The position numbers and the translations under genes were made by a program. Shown here one piece after another: positions 42,916-50,814 of a stretch of 64,000 bases of DNA. Below the pieces are notes generated by a model. It worked only from the letters and a program-made list of their open reading frames with translations. It did not search any database and was not told where the DNA came from. Position 1 is the first letter of the stretch. Each line of letters begins with the position of its first letter. The DNA is taken from assembly GCF_005871205.1 (NCBI RefSeq), contig NZ_SWKM01000011.1, forward strand, positions 806,001-870,000, written 5' to 3'. Origin of the DNA: Marinobacter alexandrii. GTDB lineage: Bacteria > Pseudomonadota > Gammaproteobacteria > Pseudomonadales > Oleiphilaceae.

Positions 42916-44469
42916 TCAAAGCCAATCATCCACAGTCACTTCCAGATACCCCTGAAAACCCGGCCGTGCATTCACTGCGGTTCCCACCGCTACCTTAATC
43001 TTTCGCTCGCCGTCTTCTTTATGCTCATCTGCCAGATGCGTCGGGTTCCCGATACCATGCCGCTGAGAAAATCCATAACGGATGCTCTCGGAACGAATAG
43101 CCAGGGTAATTTGCTCCTCATACATGAATCCCTCGAAATGCTCGTCGAACCAGAACGCTTTATTAATTTCGAAGAGGGGTACACGTACGCCGAGTGTGAT
43201 TTGGAACATGAGCGCGCGATCCGAAGCCATTCGCGCTAATTTTGTTAAATAACCAGTGAACAAATAAGTGGGTTTCTTTTTTGCTATGAGCGAGTCAAAG
43301 CTTCGTAAGATGGCTGATTCTTGGGGATATCGACGCTCATTCATTATGTAATTGGGGCCCGCCCGAACGCTCATGGAGGTATCAAAGTGATAAGAGCCTC
43401 GCACTTCAGCACCGTCGTCGAACTTGTCCTGAACTCGTGGTGGAAGGTCCACGCGATCAACATACAGGACGGCCTTGATTCGAAGGGAGCCGAACAGAAA
43501 ACGACGTAGATTCTGGTAACCAGACTCGGAATTCACGAGGCCGAAGTGTCCAGAGTGACTGCGGTGCGACACCGCGCGAGGCGAGGCTTTGGTATAGGCG
43601 TTGGCAATCATTACCAGCCCATCGCTTGCAGGCCCTGTCGCACGTTTAGAAAGGCTGAGAAATGCTTCGTAATCTTTGTAGTTGGAACCTATAAAGCAAA
43701 AGCAACGATCTGGATCGAAGCTACCGTCAAGCTCGTTGACTCCTACTGACTCATCGCTAATCTTCAGGTATTCCCGCATCCGATCGCGGTGAAAGTTAGA
43801 TACCTGAAAACGGTCAAGAGGTCCCAGGTCTGGCACATTGATTCCCAGGAAATCGATGCCGTTGTGTGGAGTGCCGTATGTGAAAAGCTTGTCCACGTAG
43901 TGGGGGCTGGGCTTGCCTTCCTCCAATTCCAGGCCGGAATCATCCAGCCCTTTGGGGGCACCATGCCGGCAGATATTTTGTAAGTAGCAGCGGCTCACAA
44001 GGCCGCCCATGGAGTGGGCTACCAGGTGTACCTTGAAGTTCGCTTTGAGGTCCGGGTTGTCACCGCATGTTGCATCGCGGACTCTGAGAATAAAGCGCCT
44101 TAAGTCGAGAGCGAATTCTTCCATGCTGACTCGCTGGCCGTTTCCAAGGAGTTCCGAGGCCCGCTCGTAGTAACGGAATACCCAGACCGATTTGGCCGGA
44201 GCAATTATCGATCCGATCTTGGTGTCATCCTGTAGTGGGTCGTCGAGGTATCCCCCGTCTTTGAACGAATCAACATAGCCGTGATCTTTCATAAGTCTGA
44301 TCAGAGGGGATTCGAAATAGAAAGGAATTGCATCGCCCTGATGGTTCTGGCGCAAAACACTGGAACCGATGTTGAAGCCCATATACGGATCGGCCGTGGT
44401 TTGGTCGATTTCCGACATCGTCGCCGCAAAACCACGGACATAAATAATTGGATAAAATGGCGCCTGCAT
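42916..44469 (-). CDS. Alpha/beta hydrolase, PGAP1/lipase-like, operon gene 1
   Basis: 517 residues. The N-terminal half is a PGAP1-like alpha/beta hydrolase: PIIYVRGFAA, then LVAHSMGGLVSRCYL with Ser153, a likely Asp283 (PASDGLVMI) and His308 (SHSGHFGLVN), a full triad. The last 180 residues form a separate beta-rich domain (LYVDRVDLPPRVQ ... ITLGVRVPLFEINKAFWFDEHFEG). No signal peptide. Start at 44469 with GGAG 8 bp upstream. It is the first gene of the operon. Comparable lipases occur as interbacterial or antiphage effectors, but no such link is shown here. Confidence 0.78.
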   Translation of the reverse strand: MQAPFYPIIYVRGFAATMSEIDQTTADPYMGFNIGSSVLRQNHQGDAIPFYFESPLIRLMKDHGYVDSFKDGGYLDDPLQDDTKIGSIIAPAKSVWVFRYYERASELLGNGQRVSMEEFALDLRRFILRVRDATCGDNPDLKANFKVHLVAHSMGGLVSRCYLQNICRHGAPKGLDDSGLELEEGKPSPHYVDKLFTYGTPHNGIDFLGINVPDLGPLDRFQVSNFHRDRMREYLKISDESVGVNELDGSFDPDRCFCFIGSNYKDYEAFLSLSKRATGPASDGLVMIANAYTKASPRAVSHRSHSGHFGLVNSESGYQNLRRFLFGSLRIKAVLYVDRVDLPPRVQDKFDDGAEVRGSYHFDTSMSVRAGPNYIMNERRYPQESAILRSFDSLIAKKKPTYLFTGYLTKLARMASDRALMFQITLGVRVPLFEINKAFWFDEHFEGFMYEEQITLAIRSESIRYGFSQRHGIGNPTHLADEHKEDGERKIKVAVGTAVNARPGFQGYLEVTVDDWL

Positions 44470-45227
44470 ATTGTCATCTCCGGTGGAAGGCTCCGTTATT
44501 CTAAGGCACCTTAAACCCGACACATTTCAGTAGGCCGGCCGAAAAGGCGGCCTGATGCAATATTTGCGGGGAGGCGGAGGGTCAGATGTGCGATCCATGC
44601 GTATGCCTTATTCCGAAGCGTGGTAAATGTGCATGCACTACGACTAAACGTATGGAGCACAACATCGCACCTTGTAGCGCATATCCGTGACTGCGCTACA
44701 TTCGGAGGGGCAATTTATATACCGAAGTAGATAAAAAATAACTAATTTAAATGCTTACCTAATGACTTGATCATGATAAGCGCAATATTTCTTTGCTGTC
44801 TGAAAAATTGAATCGCCCGCTGTTAAATAAGTCGACATATTCCCAACCTCATAATAATGGAAATCTCTGTTGCATAATTTCTTATGCTGATGAAAGCTTT
44901 AGGGCGGATGTGTCTATTTTTTGGGGCTCAAAGTCACCTGGGAAAGTCAAAAGTAATCATGACGCGTGTAATAAATTTTGACTTCCAAGGAATAAACCTA
45001 GGCCATAGCGGAAGTGAAACTGCTTACGAGTGAGGGGCAGGGCTGGAGATGACAGGGCCGAGCATAATTTGCGAAAAAGTGGCGAAAATAGGTGCAGTTC
45101 GATTTTCTGAGGACGTTTGATATAGAAACTCTTTGTAGTTCGAACGAGTCACCGGTCAGGATCAAATTAGTCGGCTCTTTTGCGGAAATCCGGGACAGAT
45201 TTATTTTCGCGGGCCGTCTCTAGATAA
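44470..45227. other. 758-bp AT-rich intergenic stretch without a gene
   Basis: No ORF here has a ribosome site or a recognisable product. It holds a short hairpin AGGCC-G-GCC-GAAAA-GGC-GGCCT (44531-44552) in front of the five-gene operon and the repeat at 45190. The part 44700-45000 is AT-rich and looks like decayed accessory DNA. Confidence 0.6.
45190..45212 (+). repeat. Right copy of the RayT-flanking repeat
   Basis: CCGGGACAGATTTATTTTCG... (45190-45212) shares 19-20 of 23 positions with 36913-36935. It lies just beyond the accessory block and next to the first core gene on this side. Confidence 0.65.
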
Positions 45228-46007
45228 TCACACCCGATCAATAATCCCACACAACGCATCCAACCCTTCCGTCAGCGCAGCCGGCCCCGGCTGAAGAATC
45301 AGCGGTGACTTGATCTCATACAGATGGTTGTTCACCACGGCTGGAATATCACTCCAACCCGGCCTTTCAGCCACTTGCTCTGGCCGGAACTTCCGACCGC
45401 ACCAGGAGCCGATGATGATGTCCGGCTGGCGCTGGATGACGTCTTCGGGGTTCTCGATGATTCGTTCCTTGGCGCCGGGCTCGGCGGCCCGTTCCGGGAA
45501 GATATCCTCACCACCGGCAATACCGATCAGCTCGGACACCCAGCCTATGCCGGTAATCATCGGGTCGCCCCATTCCTCGAAGTAGACCCGCGGGCGGTTT
45601 GCTCTCGCTCTTTCCGCTCTGATCCGCTCAACTCGGTCGGACAGTTCCTGCGCGTAGGCGTCGGTTTTCTCGGAGAGGCCCAGCATACCGCCGAGGGTTC
45701 GGATCATGGACAGGATTCCGGCCACGGTGCGCTGGTTAAAGATGTGCACAGCCACGCCGCTGCGCACCAGTTCGGCGGCGATGTCGGCCTGCATGTCTGA
45801 GAATCCCACCACCAGGTCCGGCTTCAGCTCCAGAATTTTCCCGATCTTGGCGGAGGTGAAGGCAGAGACTTTGGGTTTTTCCTTCCTGGCTCGCTCGGGC
45901 CTAACGGTGAACCCGGAGATGCCGACGATACGGTCCTCGGCGTCGATGGCGTAGAGGGTCTCGGTGGTTTCTTCGGTAAGGCAGACAATGCGTTGGGGAT
46001 AATTCAT
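45228..46007 (-). CDS. BtuF-like cobalamin/ABC substrate-binding family protein
   Basis: 259 residues of the PBP2 type III fold: PQRIVCLTEETTETLYAI, KPDLVVGFSDMQADIAAEL and QRQPDIIIGSWCGRKF match the BtuF/FecB family. No signal peptide is present, so the protein may be cytoplasmic or the export signal has been lost; related stand-alone proteins without signal are known. No permease or ATPase gene is next to it. A 31-nt identical copy of its 3' end occurs in the relic at 48077. Confidence 0.8.
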   Translation of the reverse strand: MNYPQRIVCLTEETTETLYAIDAEDRIVGISGFTVRPERARKEKPKVSAFTSAKIGKILELKPDLVVGFSDMQADIAAELVRSGVAVHIFNQRTVAGILSMIRTLGGMLGLSEKTDAYAQELSDRVERIRAERARANRPRVYFEEWGDPMITGIGWVSELIGIAGGEDIFPERAAEPGAKERIIENPEDVIQRQPDIIIGSWCGRKFRPEQVAERPGWSDIPAVVNNHLYEIKSPLILQPGPAALTEGLDALCGIIDRV

Positions 46008-46098
46008 AGGGGTGCGGGCTCTAAATAATTGACGACACGGGACGCGAAGGATTTTACTAGGCTATGCGGCATCATTTCTTTCATGATGGGAGAACGCT

Positions 46099-46365
46099 AT
46101 GGCAGGTGGATGGTCACGGGATGGAGCGGTTCAGGATCAAATTGACGCGAGCGTCGACGACGAAGTGCAACGCGCACGGAGCCAGCTGGGTAACGGTGAG
46201 AGCGCGGTCTATTGTGACGAGTGTGACCAGGCGATTCCCGAAGCTCGCCGCCAGGCAATTCCGGGCGTTCGGCTGTGTATTGCCTGCCAGTCCGCTCTTG
46301 AAAAGCAGGAAGGGGCATCACGTGGCATTAATCGACGTGGCAGCAAAGACAGCCAGCTGAGGTGA
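46099..46365 (+). CDS. DksA/TraR-type zinc-finger protein (YbiI-like)
   Basis: 88 residues. Closely like E. coli YbiI: GGWSRDGAVQDQIDASVDDE, a four-Cys finger CDEC...CIAC, the IPEARRQAIPGVRLC segment and the conserved end NRRGSKDSQLR. This small DksA/TraR relative lacks the long coiled coil of DksA; its role is not firmly established. GGGAGAACGCT precedes the ATG, and TTGACG/TAGGCT-like promoter elements are seen in 46030-46062. Confidence 0.9.
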   Translation: MAGGWSRDGAVQDQIDASVDDEVQRARSQLGNGESAVYCDECDQAIPEARRQAIPGVRLCIACQSALEKQEGASRGINRRGSKDSQLR

Positions 46366-46425
46366 ATGCATTTCCGCGCCAGCCATGTTTTATCGAATTA
46401 ACGAACGCAGCGACAGGCTCTTATT

Positions 46426-46728
46426 ATGCAGTTAGAGAAAGCAAAGAAGCGTATTGCAAAGCAGGTTAAGAAGGGCTTTCACGGCTATCCGTTAGTGTCG
46501 CTTGAGTATTTTGGTAAAGGGGGCGTGGGTAAAGCGCCGGATACAGCTACTGAAGTTGTTATTTCATTCACCGAGGAAGAGGGCGCAGATCCGCAGAAAC
46601 AAGCGTTTGTGAGTAGCGGCGATGCCCGGGAAGATGAAACGATTCAATCCACCCTCCTGAAGATCATTGAGCGGGCGGATGCTAAAACGGTGACGGAGAT
46701 CGACGGCGTTTCTCATCTCCCTTCTTGA
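46426..46728 (+). CDS. Conserved hypothetical protein
   Basis: 100 residues, no signal peptide or membrane segment. A basic N-terminal helix (KAKKRIAKQVKKGFHGYP) leads into a compact alpha/beta domain with ATEVVISFTEEEGADPQKQ and REDETIQSTLLKIIERADAKT. I believe similar short proteins occur in Pseudomonas and relatives, but I know of no function. It lies 60 bp after the YbiI-like gene. Confidence 0.75.
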   Translation: MQLEKAKKRIAKQVKKGFHGYPLVSLEYFGKGGVGKAPDTATEVVISFTEEEGADPQKQAFVSSGDAREDETIQSTLLKIIERADAKTVTEIDGVSHLPS

Positions 46729-46791
46729 ACTTCGCTATTGCCTCGATCTTGACGCTATTTTCCGCCTGTATGTCGGAAAAGCCTAAAAGTA

Positions 46792-46822
46792 GGCTGGTTC
46801 GCCAACGCCGGCGAAACCAGCC
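46792..46822. terminator. Hairpin after the conserved hypothetical gene
   Basis: GGCTGGTTCGCC and GGCGAAACCAGCC pair over 12 bp with one bulged base. There is no T tract, so it is either a factor-dependent end or a REP-like hairpin. It separates two convergent genes. Confidence 0.45.
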
Positions 46823-46863
46823 AATTCACACTTAAGGTCATTGAGCGCTGAAGGGAACACAGG

Positions 46864-47037
46864 TCAATGGCTGGTAGACAGCTTTGGCAGCGTCACGTGG
46901 AAGAAGGATTTGATGTTGGCTTTCAGTGACGCCGCCATCTGCGCGATGTGCTCACTACGCTGTTGCTTTGCAAGCTGGGTGTAGTAATTCATGTCGATAG
47001 TGCCGTCTTCGTTCAGTTTCGGAGCTTGGTAACTCAT
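46864..47037 (-). CDS. 57-residue protein divergent from a LysR regulator
   Basis: MSYQAPKLNEDGTIDMNYY starts a 57-residue soluble peptide with QRSEHIAQMAASLKANIKSF in the middle, an amphipathic helix. Start ATG 47037 has GAGGA about 10 bp upstream; the stop TGA is at 46864-46866. It is too short to be found by common length limits. Its start lies 126 bp from the divergent LysR gene, which suggests that LysR controls it. Family not recognised. Confidence 0.65.
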   Translation of the reverse strand: MSYQAPKLNEDGTIDMNYYTQLAKQQRSEHIAQMAASLKANIKSFFHVTLPKLSTSH

Positions 47038-47163
47038 GATGCTGTGTCCTCGTTTGATAAGTGAGTCATTTCGATAGGGAGCATACTAATGAGTATGAGG
47101 CTGTTGAAAAAGCGATCGTTTCTCAGCAGAATGATGAATTAATCTCATCAGTCGAGAAATGTT

Positions 47164-48042
47164 ATGCGCCACCTGCCACCCCTCAATGCGCTTCGGGCAT
47201 TTGAATCAGCCGCAAGGAACCTCAGCTTTGCCGCAGCTGGCAAGGAACTTTTCGTGACGGCATCTGCGGTCAGTCATCAAGTGAAGACACTTGAAGAATA
47301 CTTGGGTCTTTCACTCTTTAGCCGAAGCAAGCGAAAGGTGGCGTTGACCCCGGCAGGCGAGCAATACCTCACATCTGTCAGGCACGCGTTCGACGAGATT
47401 GAGATGGCCACCCAGCGACTGACTGAGAACCAGGAATCCAACGTGGTCAAGATCAGCGTTGCCCCCAACTTCCTCACCCGCTGGCTGATGCCACGCATGG
47501 CGCGATTCCAGGCCTTGTACCCGGATATTGAACTGGAAATTAACGCGTCCATGGGGCTGCTGGATTTCGATCGCACCAGTACCGACATGGCGGTCTATTT
47601 CGGGAGTGGTGAATGGGACGACATCGAAGTGCATTTTCTGCGCAGAGTAATGCTGGTGCCGGTGTGTAGCCCGCAGCTATTGGAGGGTGAGTTACCGCTG
47701 GAAAAGCCTGAGGACTTGGCTAAACACACGTTGATCTATGTCAGCAAGCGGAAGTGGGAGTGGGAGAATTGGTTGCAACAGTCGGGCGTTGATTTTATAT
47801 CCGCCCGGGGCAGCCTACAGATGTCCAGTGGGCAACTGGCCACGGCGGCGGCCCAGGAGGGCTTGGGAGTTGCGCTGGCTGATAGCACCCTGACGTCCCG
47901 TGAGATTAAATCGGGTCAGTTGGTGGTGCCATTCGACATCCAGCTCGATACGAATCGGGCCTTCTATCTGGTCTACCGCAAACAACGTCCGCTGACCGTC
48001 GGGATGAAAGCCTTCAAGGAGTGGCTGATGAGCGAGATGTAG
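47164..48042 (+). CDS. LysR-family regulator, GcvA-like
   Basis: 292 residues. N-terminal wHTH: NALRAFESAARNLSFAAAGK, ELFVTASAVSHQVKTLEEYL, LFSRSKRKVALTPAGEQYL, as in GcvA. The effector domain is of the GcvA/AmpR type, with TDMAVYFGSGEW and STLTSREIKSGQLVVPF. GcvA controls glycine cleavage; the target here may differ, since the adjacent gene is the 57-residue ORF and not gcv. Target unknown. Confidence 0.88.
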   Translation: MRHLPPLNALRAFESAARNLSFAAAGKELFVTASAVSHQVKTLEEYLGLSLFSRSKRKVALTPAGEQYLTSVRHAFDEIEMATQRLTENQESNVVKISVAPNFLTRWLMPRMARFQALYPDIELEINASMGLLDFDRTSTDMAVYFGSGEWDDIEVHFLRRVMLVPVCSPQLLEGELPLEKPEDLAKHTLIYVSKRKWEWENWLQQSGVDFISARGSLQMSSGQLATAAAQEGLGVALADSTLTSREIKSGQLVVPFDIQLDTNRAFYLVYRKQRPLTVGMKAFKEWLMSEM

Positions 48043-48076
48043 GACAACCGAAAACTGGGGTTCAAAAACGTTCACG

Positions 48077-48152
48077 CCCGATCAATAATCCCACACAACG
48101 CATCCAAGCCATTCGTTAGCGCCGCCGGCGTAGAAGGTCTCAGTGATTTGGC
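48077..48152 (-). pseudogene. Relic of a BtuF-like paralogue with internal deletion
   Basis: 48077-48107 is identical over 31 nt to 45233-45263, the 3' end of the BtuF-like gene, and the similarity continues to about 48127 (encoding ALTNGLDALCGIIDRA and stop in that frame). It is joined directly to a piece like the gene's 5' part (GTAGAAGGTCTCAGTGATTT against GTAGAGGGTCTCGGTGGTTT at 45951). So the middle, about 650 bp, is missing. Not functional. Confidence 0.75.
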
Positions 48153-48220
48153 TCGCCGGTTGATTTCCGGCCGTGTGCCCTGATTGTTTCAACCATTCGA
48201 CAACAAAAGACCGATCAACC

Positions 48221-48661
48221 ATGACCGACATCAAACACCTGGTGTGCCCCCATTGCCACAAAGCGAACCGCGTACCGGCCGATAAGCTGTCCGCCGGTGG
48301 CAACTGCGGTGCCTGCAAGCAACCGCTCTGGCCGGATCAGGTGCTGGAGCTGACAGGGCAGAACTTCGCGGCCCATACCGGGCGCAGCGATGTGCCGGTG
48401 CTGGTGGACTTCTGGGCCAGCTGGTGTGGCCCCTGCAAGGCGATGGCGCCTCAGTTTGAGCAGGCTTCAAAGCAATGGCGGGGCAAGGTGCGCTTTGCCA
48501 AGCTCAACACCGAACAGGCGCCCGGGCCATCCGGCCAGTTTGGTATCCGCAGCATACCCACCATGATCCTGTTCCAGAATGGTCGGGAAATAGCCCGCCA
48601 GAGCGGCGCCATGAATCAGGCCCAGATCAGCCAGTGGCTGCAGTCACAGGGCATTCGTTGA
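48221..48661 (+). CDS. trxC: Thioredoxin 2
   Basis: 146 residues. An N-terminal zinc-binding module (CPHC and CGAC) followed by a thioredoxin fold with WCGPC (FWASWCGPCKAMAPQ) and the cis-proline in GIRSIPTMILF. This is the TrxC layout. It reduces protein disulfides in the cytoplasm and is often induced by oxidative stress. Start at 48221 (MTDIKHLVCPHC) rather than an in-frame ATG at 48173 inside the relic region. Confidence 0.94.
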   Translation: MTDIKHLVCPHCHKANRVPADKLSAGGNCGACKQPLWPDQVLELTGQNFAAHTGRSDVPVLVDFWASWCGPCKAMAPQFEQASKQWRGKVRFAKLNTEQAPGPSGQFGIRSIPTMILFQNGREIARQSGAMNQAQISQWLQSQGIR

Positions 48662-48689
48662 GGGCGCCGCTCGCCGGTTGGTCGGCGTT

Positions 48690-49313
48690 TTACCAGTCGT
48701 CGTTACCTTTGCCGCGGTTTTCTTTGCCCCGCTCGTTGCGTTTATCGCTGTTGTAGCGTCCGTATTCGCTGTTGCCACGGCCACGTTCGTCGCGATAGAC
48801 CAGATCGCTGCGGCGATCATCGTATTTTCGGTTGGCTGCGTTCACTTTCTTCTGGAAGCGGGCGTAGGCTTTGTCGACTTTGCGCTCCAGCTTCCGGCGT
48901 TTTTCCAGGACTTTATCCCGGCGCTCTTCCCGTTCCGCTTCGCGTGCGAACTCGCTGCGCGCCTTGGCCAGTTCCCGCTCCAGTTCCCGCTCGTATCCGG
49001 CGATTTTCCGGTCGTATTCGGCGCTCAGTTGCTGCAGCTCCGACCGCCGCTCGTCGCCAATGTCCCTTGAAACCGGTGGGTAGTAGTAGTCTTCCCGTTC
49101 CCAATCGAACCCACGCCGCAGCGGGTCAATGCCGGTGTGCTCTCGTACTTTCTCGCGGGCCCGCTCAAGTTGGACGTCCACAACATCCTGCACAATCCGC
49201 TCAATCAGTTGGTCGGTACTGACGTTGTGTTGATTGGCTGTTGCTGTGATGGGCAGTAGCAGGGCGAGTCCGAAGAGTGTGGTTTGAACAATTGCTCGGT
49301 ATCGAGTTGCCAT
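48690..49313 (-). CDS. Exported coiled-coil protein of unknown function
   Basis: 207 residues. Signal peptide (TTLFGLALLLPITATANQ), then a highly charged helical region rich in Arg, Glu and Lys (AKARSEFAREAEREERR, EKRRKLERKVDKAYARF), predicted coiled coil, and a basic, glycine-containing tail (ERGKENRGKGNDDW). Start at 49313 (MATRYRAIV), where AAAGG precedes the ATG. No recognised domain. It converges with trxC. Confidence 0.7.
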   Translation of the reverse strand: MATRYRAIVQTTLFGLALLLPITATANQHNVSTDQLIERIVQDVVDVQLERAREKVREHTGIDPLRRGFDWEREDYYYPPVSRDIGDERRSELQQLSAEYDRKIAGYERELERELAKARSEFAREAEREERRDKVLEKRRKLERKVDKAYARFQKKVNAANRKYDDRRSDLVYRDERGRGNSEYGRYNSDKRNERGKENRGKGNDDW

Positions 49314-49432
49314 CTTAGGGCCTTTTTTAGATTGCGTTGAATCAGAGTTTACGTTCACGGGGCGCGAACTTCATCGCTGAATACCTTACGATTGTGCAAT
49401 CCGAATGTTCTTGCTGCTCAGAGGTAACCTTG

Positions 49433-50224
49433 GTGAATAGGCATCTTTTGAACGGATTTGCGGCACGGTTGCAGATCGCGTTGCTGGTTTTATTAGTTGC
49501 TTTGCCCGGTGTCTCGCAAGGCAGCACCAAGCTGACCTTTGCGTTCAGCGAAAAATCAGCGCCATACAGTGCGTTGCTTGACGAGAAAGCAGACGGGCTG
49601 TTCCCGGATTTGGTGCAACTGGCATTCAGTTTTATTCCCGACTACACCACGGCAAGTTTGGTGATGCCTTGGGCGAGGGCGCAATACAACGTCAGACGCG
49701 GCCTCAACGATGGCTTTCTGACCTACCCGTCGGAGAAGCGACAGGATTACGCAGTCTTTTCAGCGGATCCGCTCTTCACCCAGGATTTTGGCCATTTGGT
49801 TTACTCGGCCGACAACCCGAATAGAGACGTGATCGAATCTGCGACTAGCTTTGCTGACTTGTCCAGTCTGACGGTGATCGTCGAAAATGGGTCCAAGTGG
49901 GAAGAGAACAATATCCCCGGCTATCTGGAGCGTGTGCCGGGCCAGCACATGAATGCGATGATGCATCTTCTAATGCTGCGCAAGGTTGGTGATTTCTTGG
50001 TGCAGCCCGCGGAAGACGCTCGACTCATTGCGCGACAACTTGGCTACTCGCAGAAGCTGAAAATTCGCAAGGTCGATTTCATTCCAAACTCCCTGATCCC
50101 TTTTCACATAGGCGTCTCGCGAAAGCTTCCCTATGCCGGGGACGTGATCAAGCAGATTGATGCGGTCATGCAGAGTCCCGAATACCAGTCACAATCGAAC
50201 GCCCTGATTGAAGGTTATCGATAA
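49433..50224 (+). CDS. Periplasmic solute-binding-like protein (SBP_bac_3)
   Basis: 263 residues. Signal peptide (LQIALLVLLVALPGVSQGS), then a bacterial extracellular solute-binding family 3 fold with FAFSEKSAPYSALLDEKADG and YPSEKRQDYAVFSADPLF. Such stand-alone proteins without permease genes are common in marine gammaproteobacteria and may serve as sensors or as binding proteins for a distant transporter. GTG at 49433 is chosen because GAGGT stands 8 bp before it; the TTG just upstream is possible. Ligand unknown. Confidence 0.75.
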   Translation: MNRHLLNGFAARLQIALLVLLVALPGVSQGSTKLTFAFSEKSAPYSALLDEKADGLFPDLVQLAFSFIPDYTTASLVMPWARAQYNVRRGLNDGFLTYPSEKRQDYAVFSADPLFTQDFGHLVYSADNPNRDVIESATSFADLSSLTVIVENGSKWEENNIPGYLERVPGQHMNAMMHLLMLRKVGDFLVQPAEDARLIARQLGYSQKLKIRKVDFIPNSLIPFHIGVSRKLPYAGDVIKQIDAVMQSPEYQSQSNALIEGYR

Positions 50225-50301
50225 CACAGCGTTTCTTCCTCCCTGCAGTCAGCACCACAGCTGGCTATAATGGCGCACTTTGAACCAGCACAGAGAATCC
50301 T

Positions 50302-50784
50302 ATGCCAATCGAAAAGAACCAGGTGGTCTTGTTCCACTACAGCGTCCGTGATGAACAGGGCACCGAAGTTGAAAACTCCCGTGGCGGCGAGCCGAACGCC
50401 TACCTGCATGGCCATGGCGGCATTATCCAGGGCCTGGAGGAAGCTCTGGAAGGTCGCGAGGCCGGCGATACCTTCAGCGTCACCGTCGGCCCGGAAAAAG
50501 CCTATGGTCCGCGCAAGCCCGATGCCATTCAGCGCGTGCCGATCAAGCATTTGATGGGTGCCAAGCGTTGGAAGGCGGGCATGATCGCCCAGGTGAAAAC
50601 CGAGCAGGGCCCGCGCCACGTGCTCGTGGCCAAGGTCGGCCACAAGTTCGCCGATGTCGACACCAACCACCCGATGGCCGGTAAAACCCTGACCTTCGAT
50701 CTCGAAGTCATCGACGTCCGCGCCGCCGATGCGGAAGAGCTGGCGCATGGCCACGTGCATGGGCCGGGTGGGCATCATCATTGA
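50302..50784 (+). CDS. FKBP-type peptidyl-prolyl isomerase, SlyD-like
   Basis: 160 residues. FKBP fold with the inserted 'IF' chaperone domain: VVLFHYSVRDEQGTEVENS, YLHGHGGIIQGLEEALEGRE, GDTFSVTVGPEKAYGPR and DTNHPMAGKTLTFDLEVIDV. C-terminal HGHVHGPGGHHH is histidine-rich, as in SlyD, and can bind nickel; in a urease-bearing genome this may add to nickel handling (inference). Monocistronic. Confidence 0.93.
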   Translation: MPIEKNQVVLFHYSVRDEQGTEVENSRGGEPNAYLHGHGGIIQGLEEALEGREAGDTFSVTVGPEKAYGPRKPDAIQRVPIKHLMGAKRWKAGMIAQVKTEQGPRHVLVAKVGHKFADVDTNHPMAGKTLTFDLEVIDVRAADAEELAHGHVHGPGGHHH

Positions 50785-50814
50785 CGGATTAGAGCGAGCC
50801 TAGGGAGGGCGATC

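Noticed and set aside
44793-44981. 62-codon ORF in the AT-rich intergenic stretch
   Set aside because: No ribosome site, no partner and no recognisable feature; consistent with chance in AT-rich decayed DNA.
33448-45228. Prophage or integrative element with integrase and tRNA attachment site
   Set aside because: No integrase, phage structural gene or tRNA is visible; only defence-like genes, one transposase relic and short repeats.
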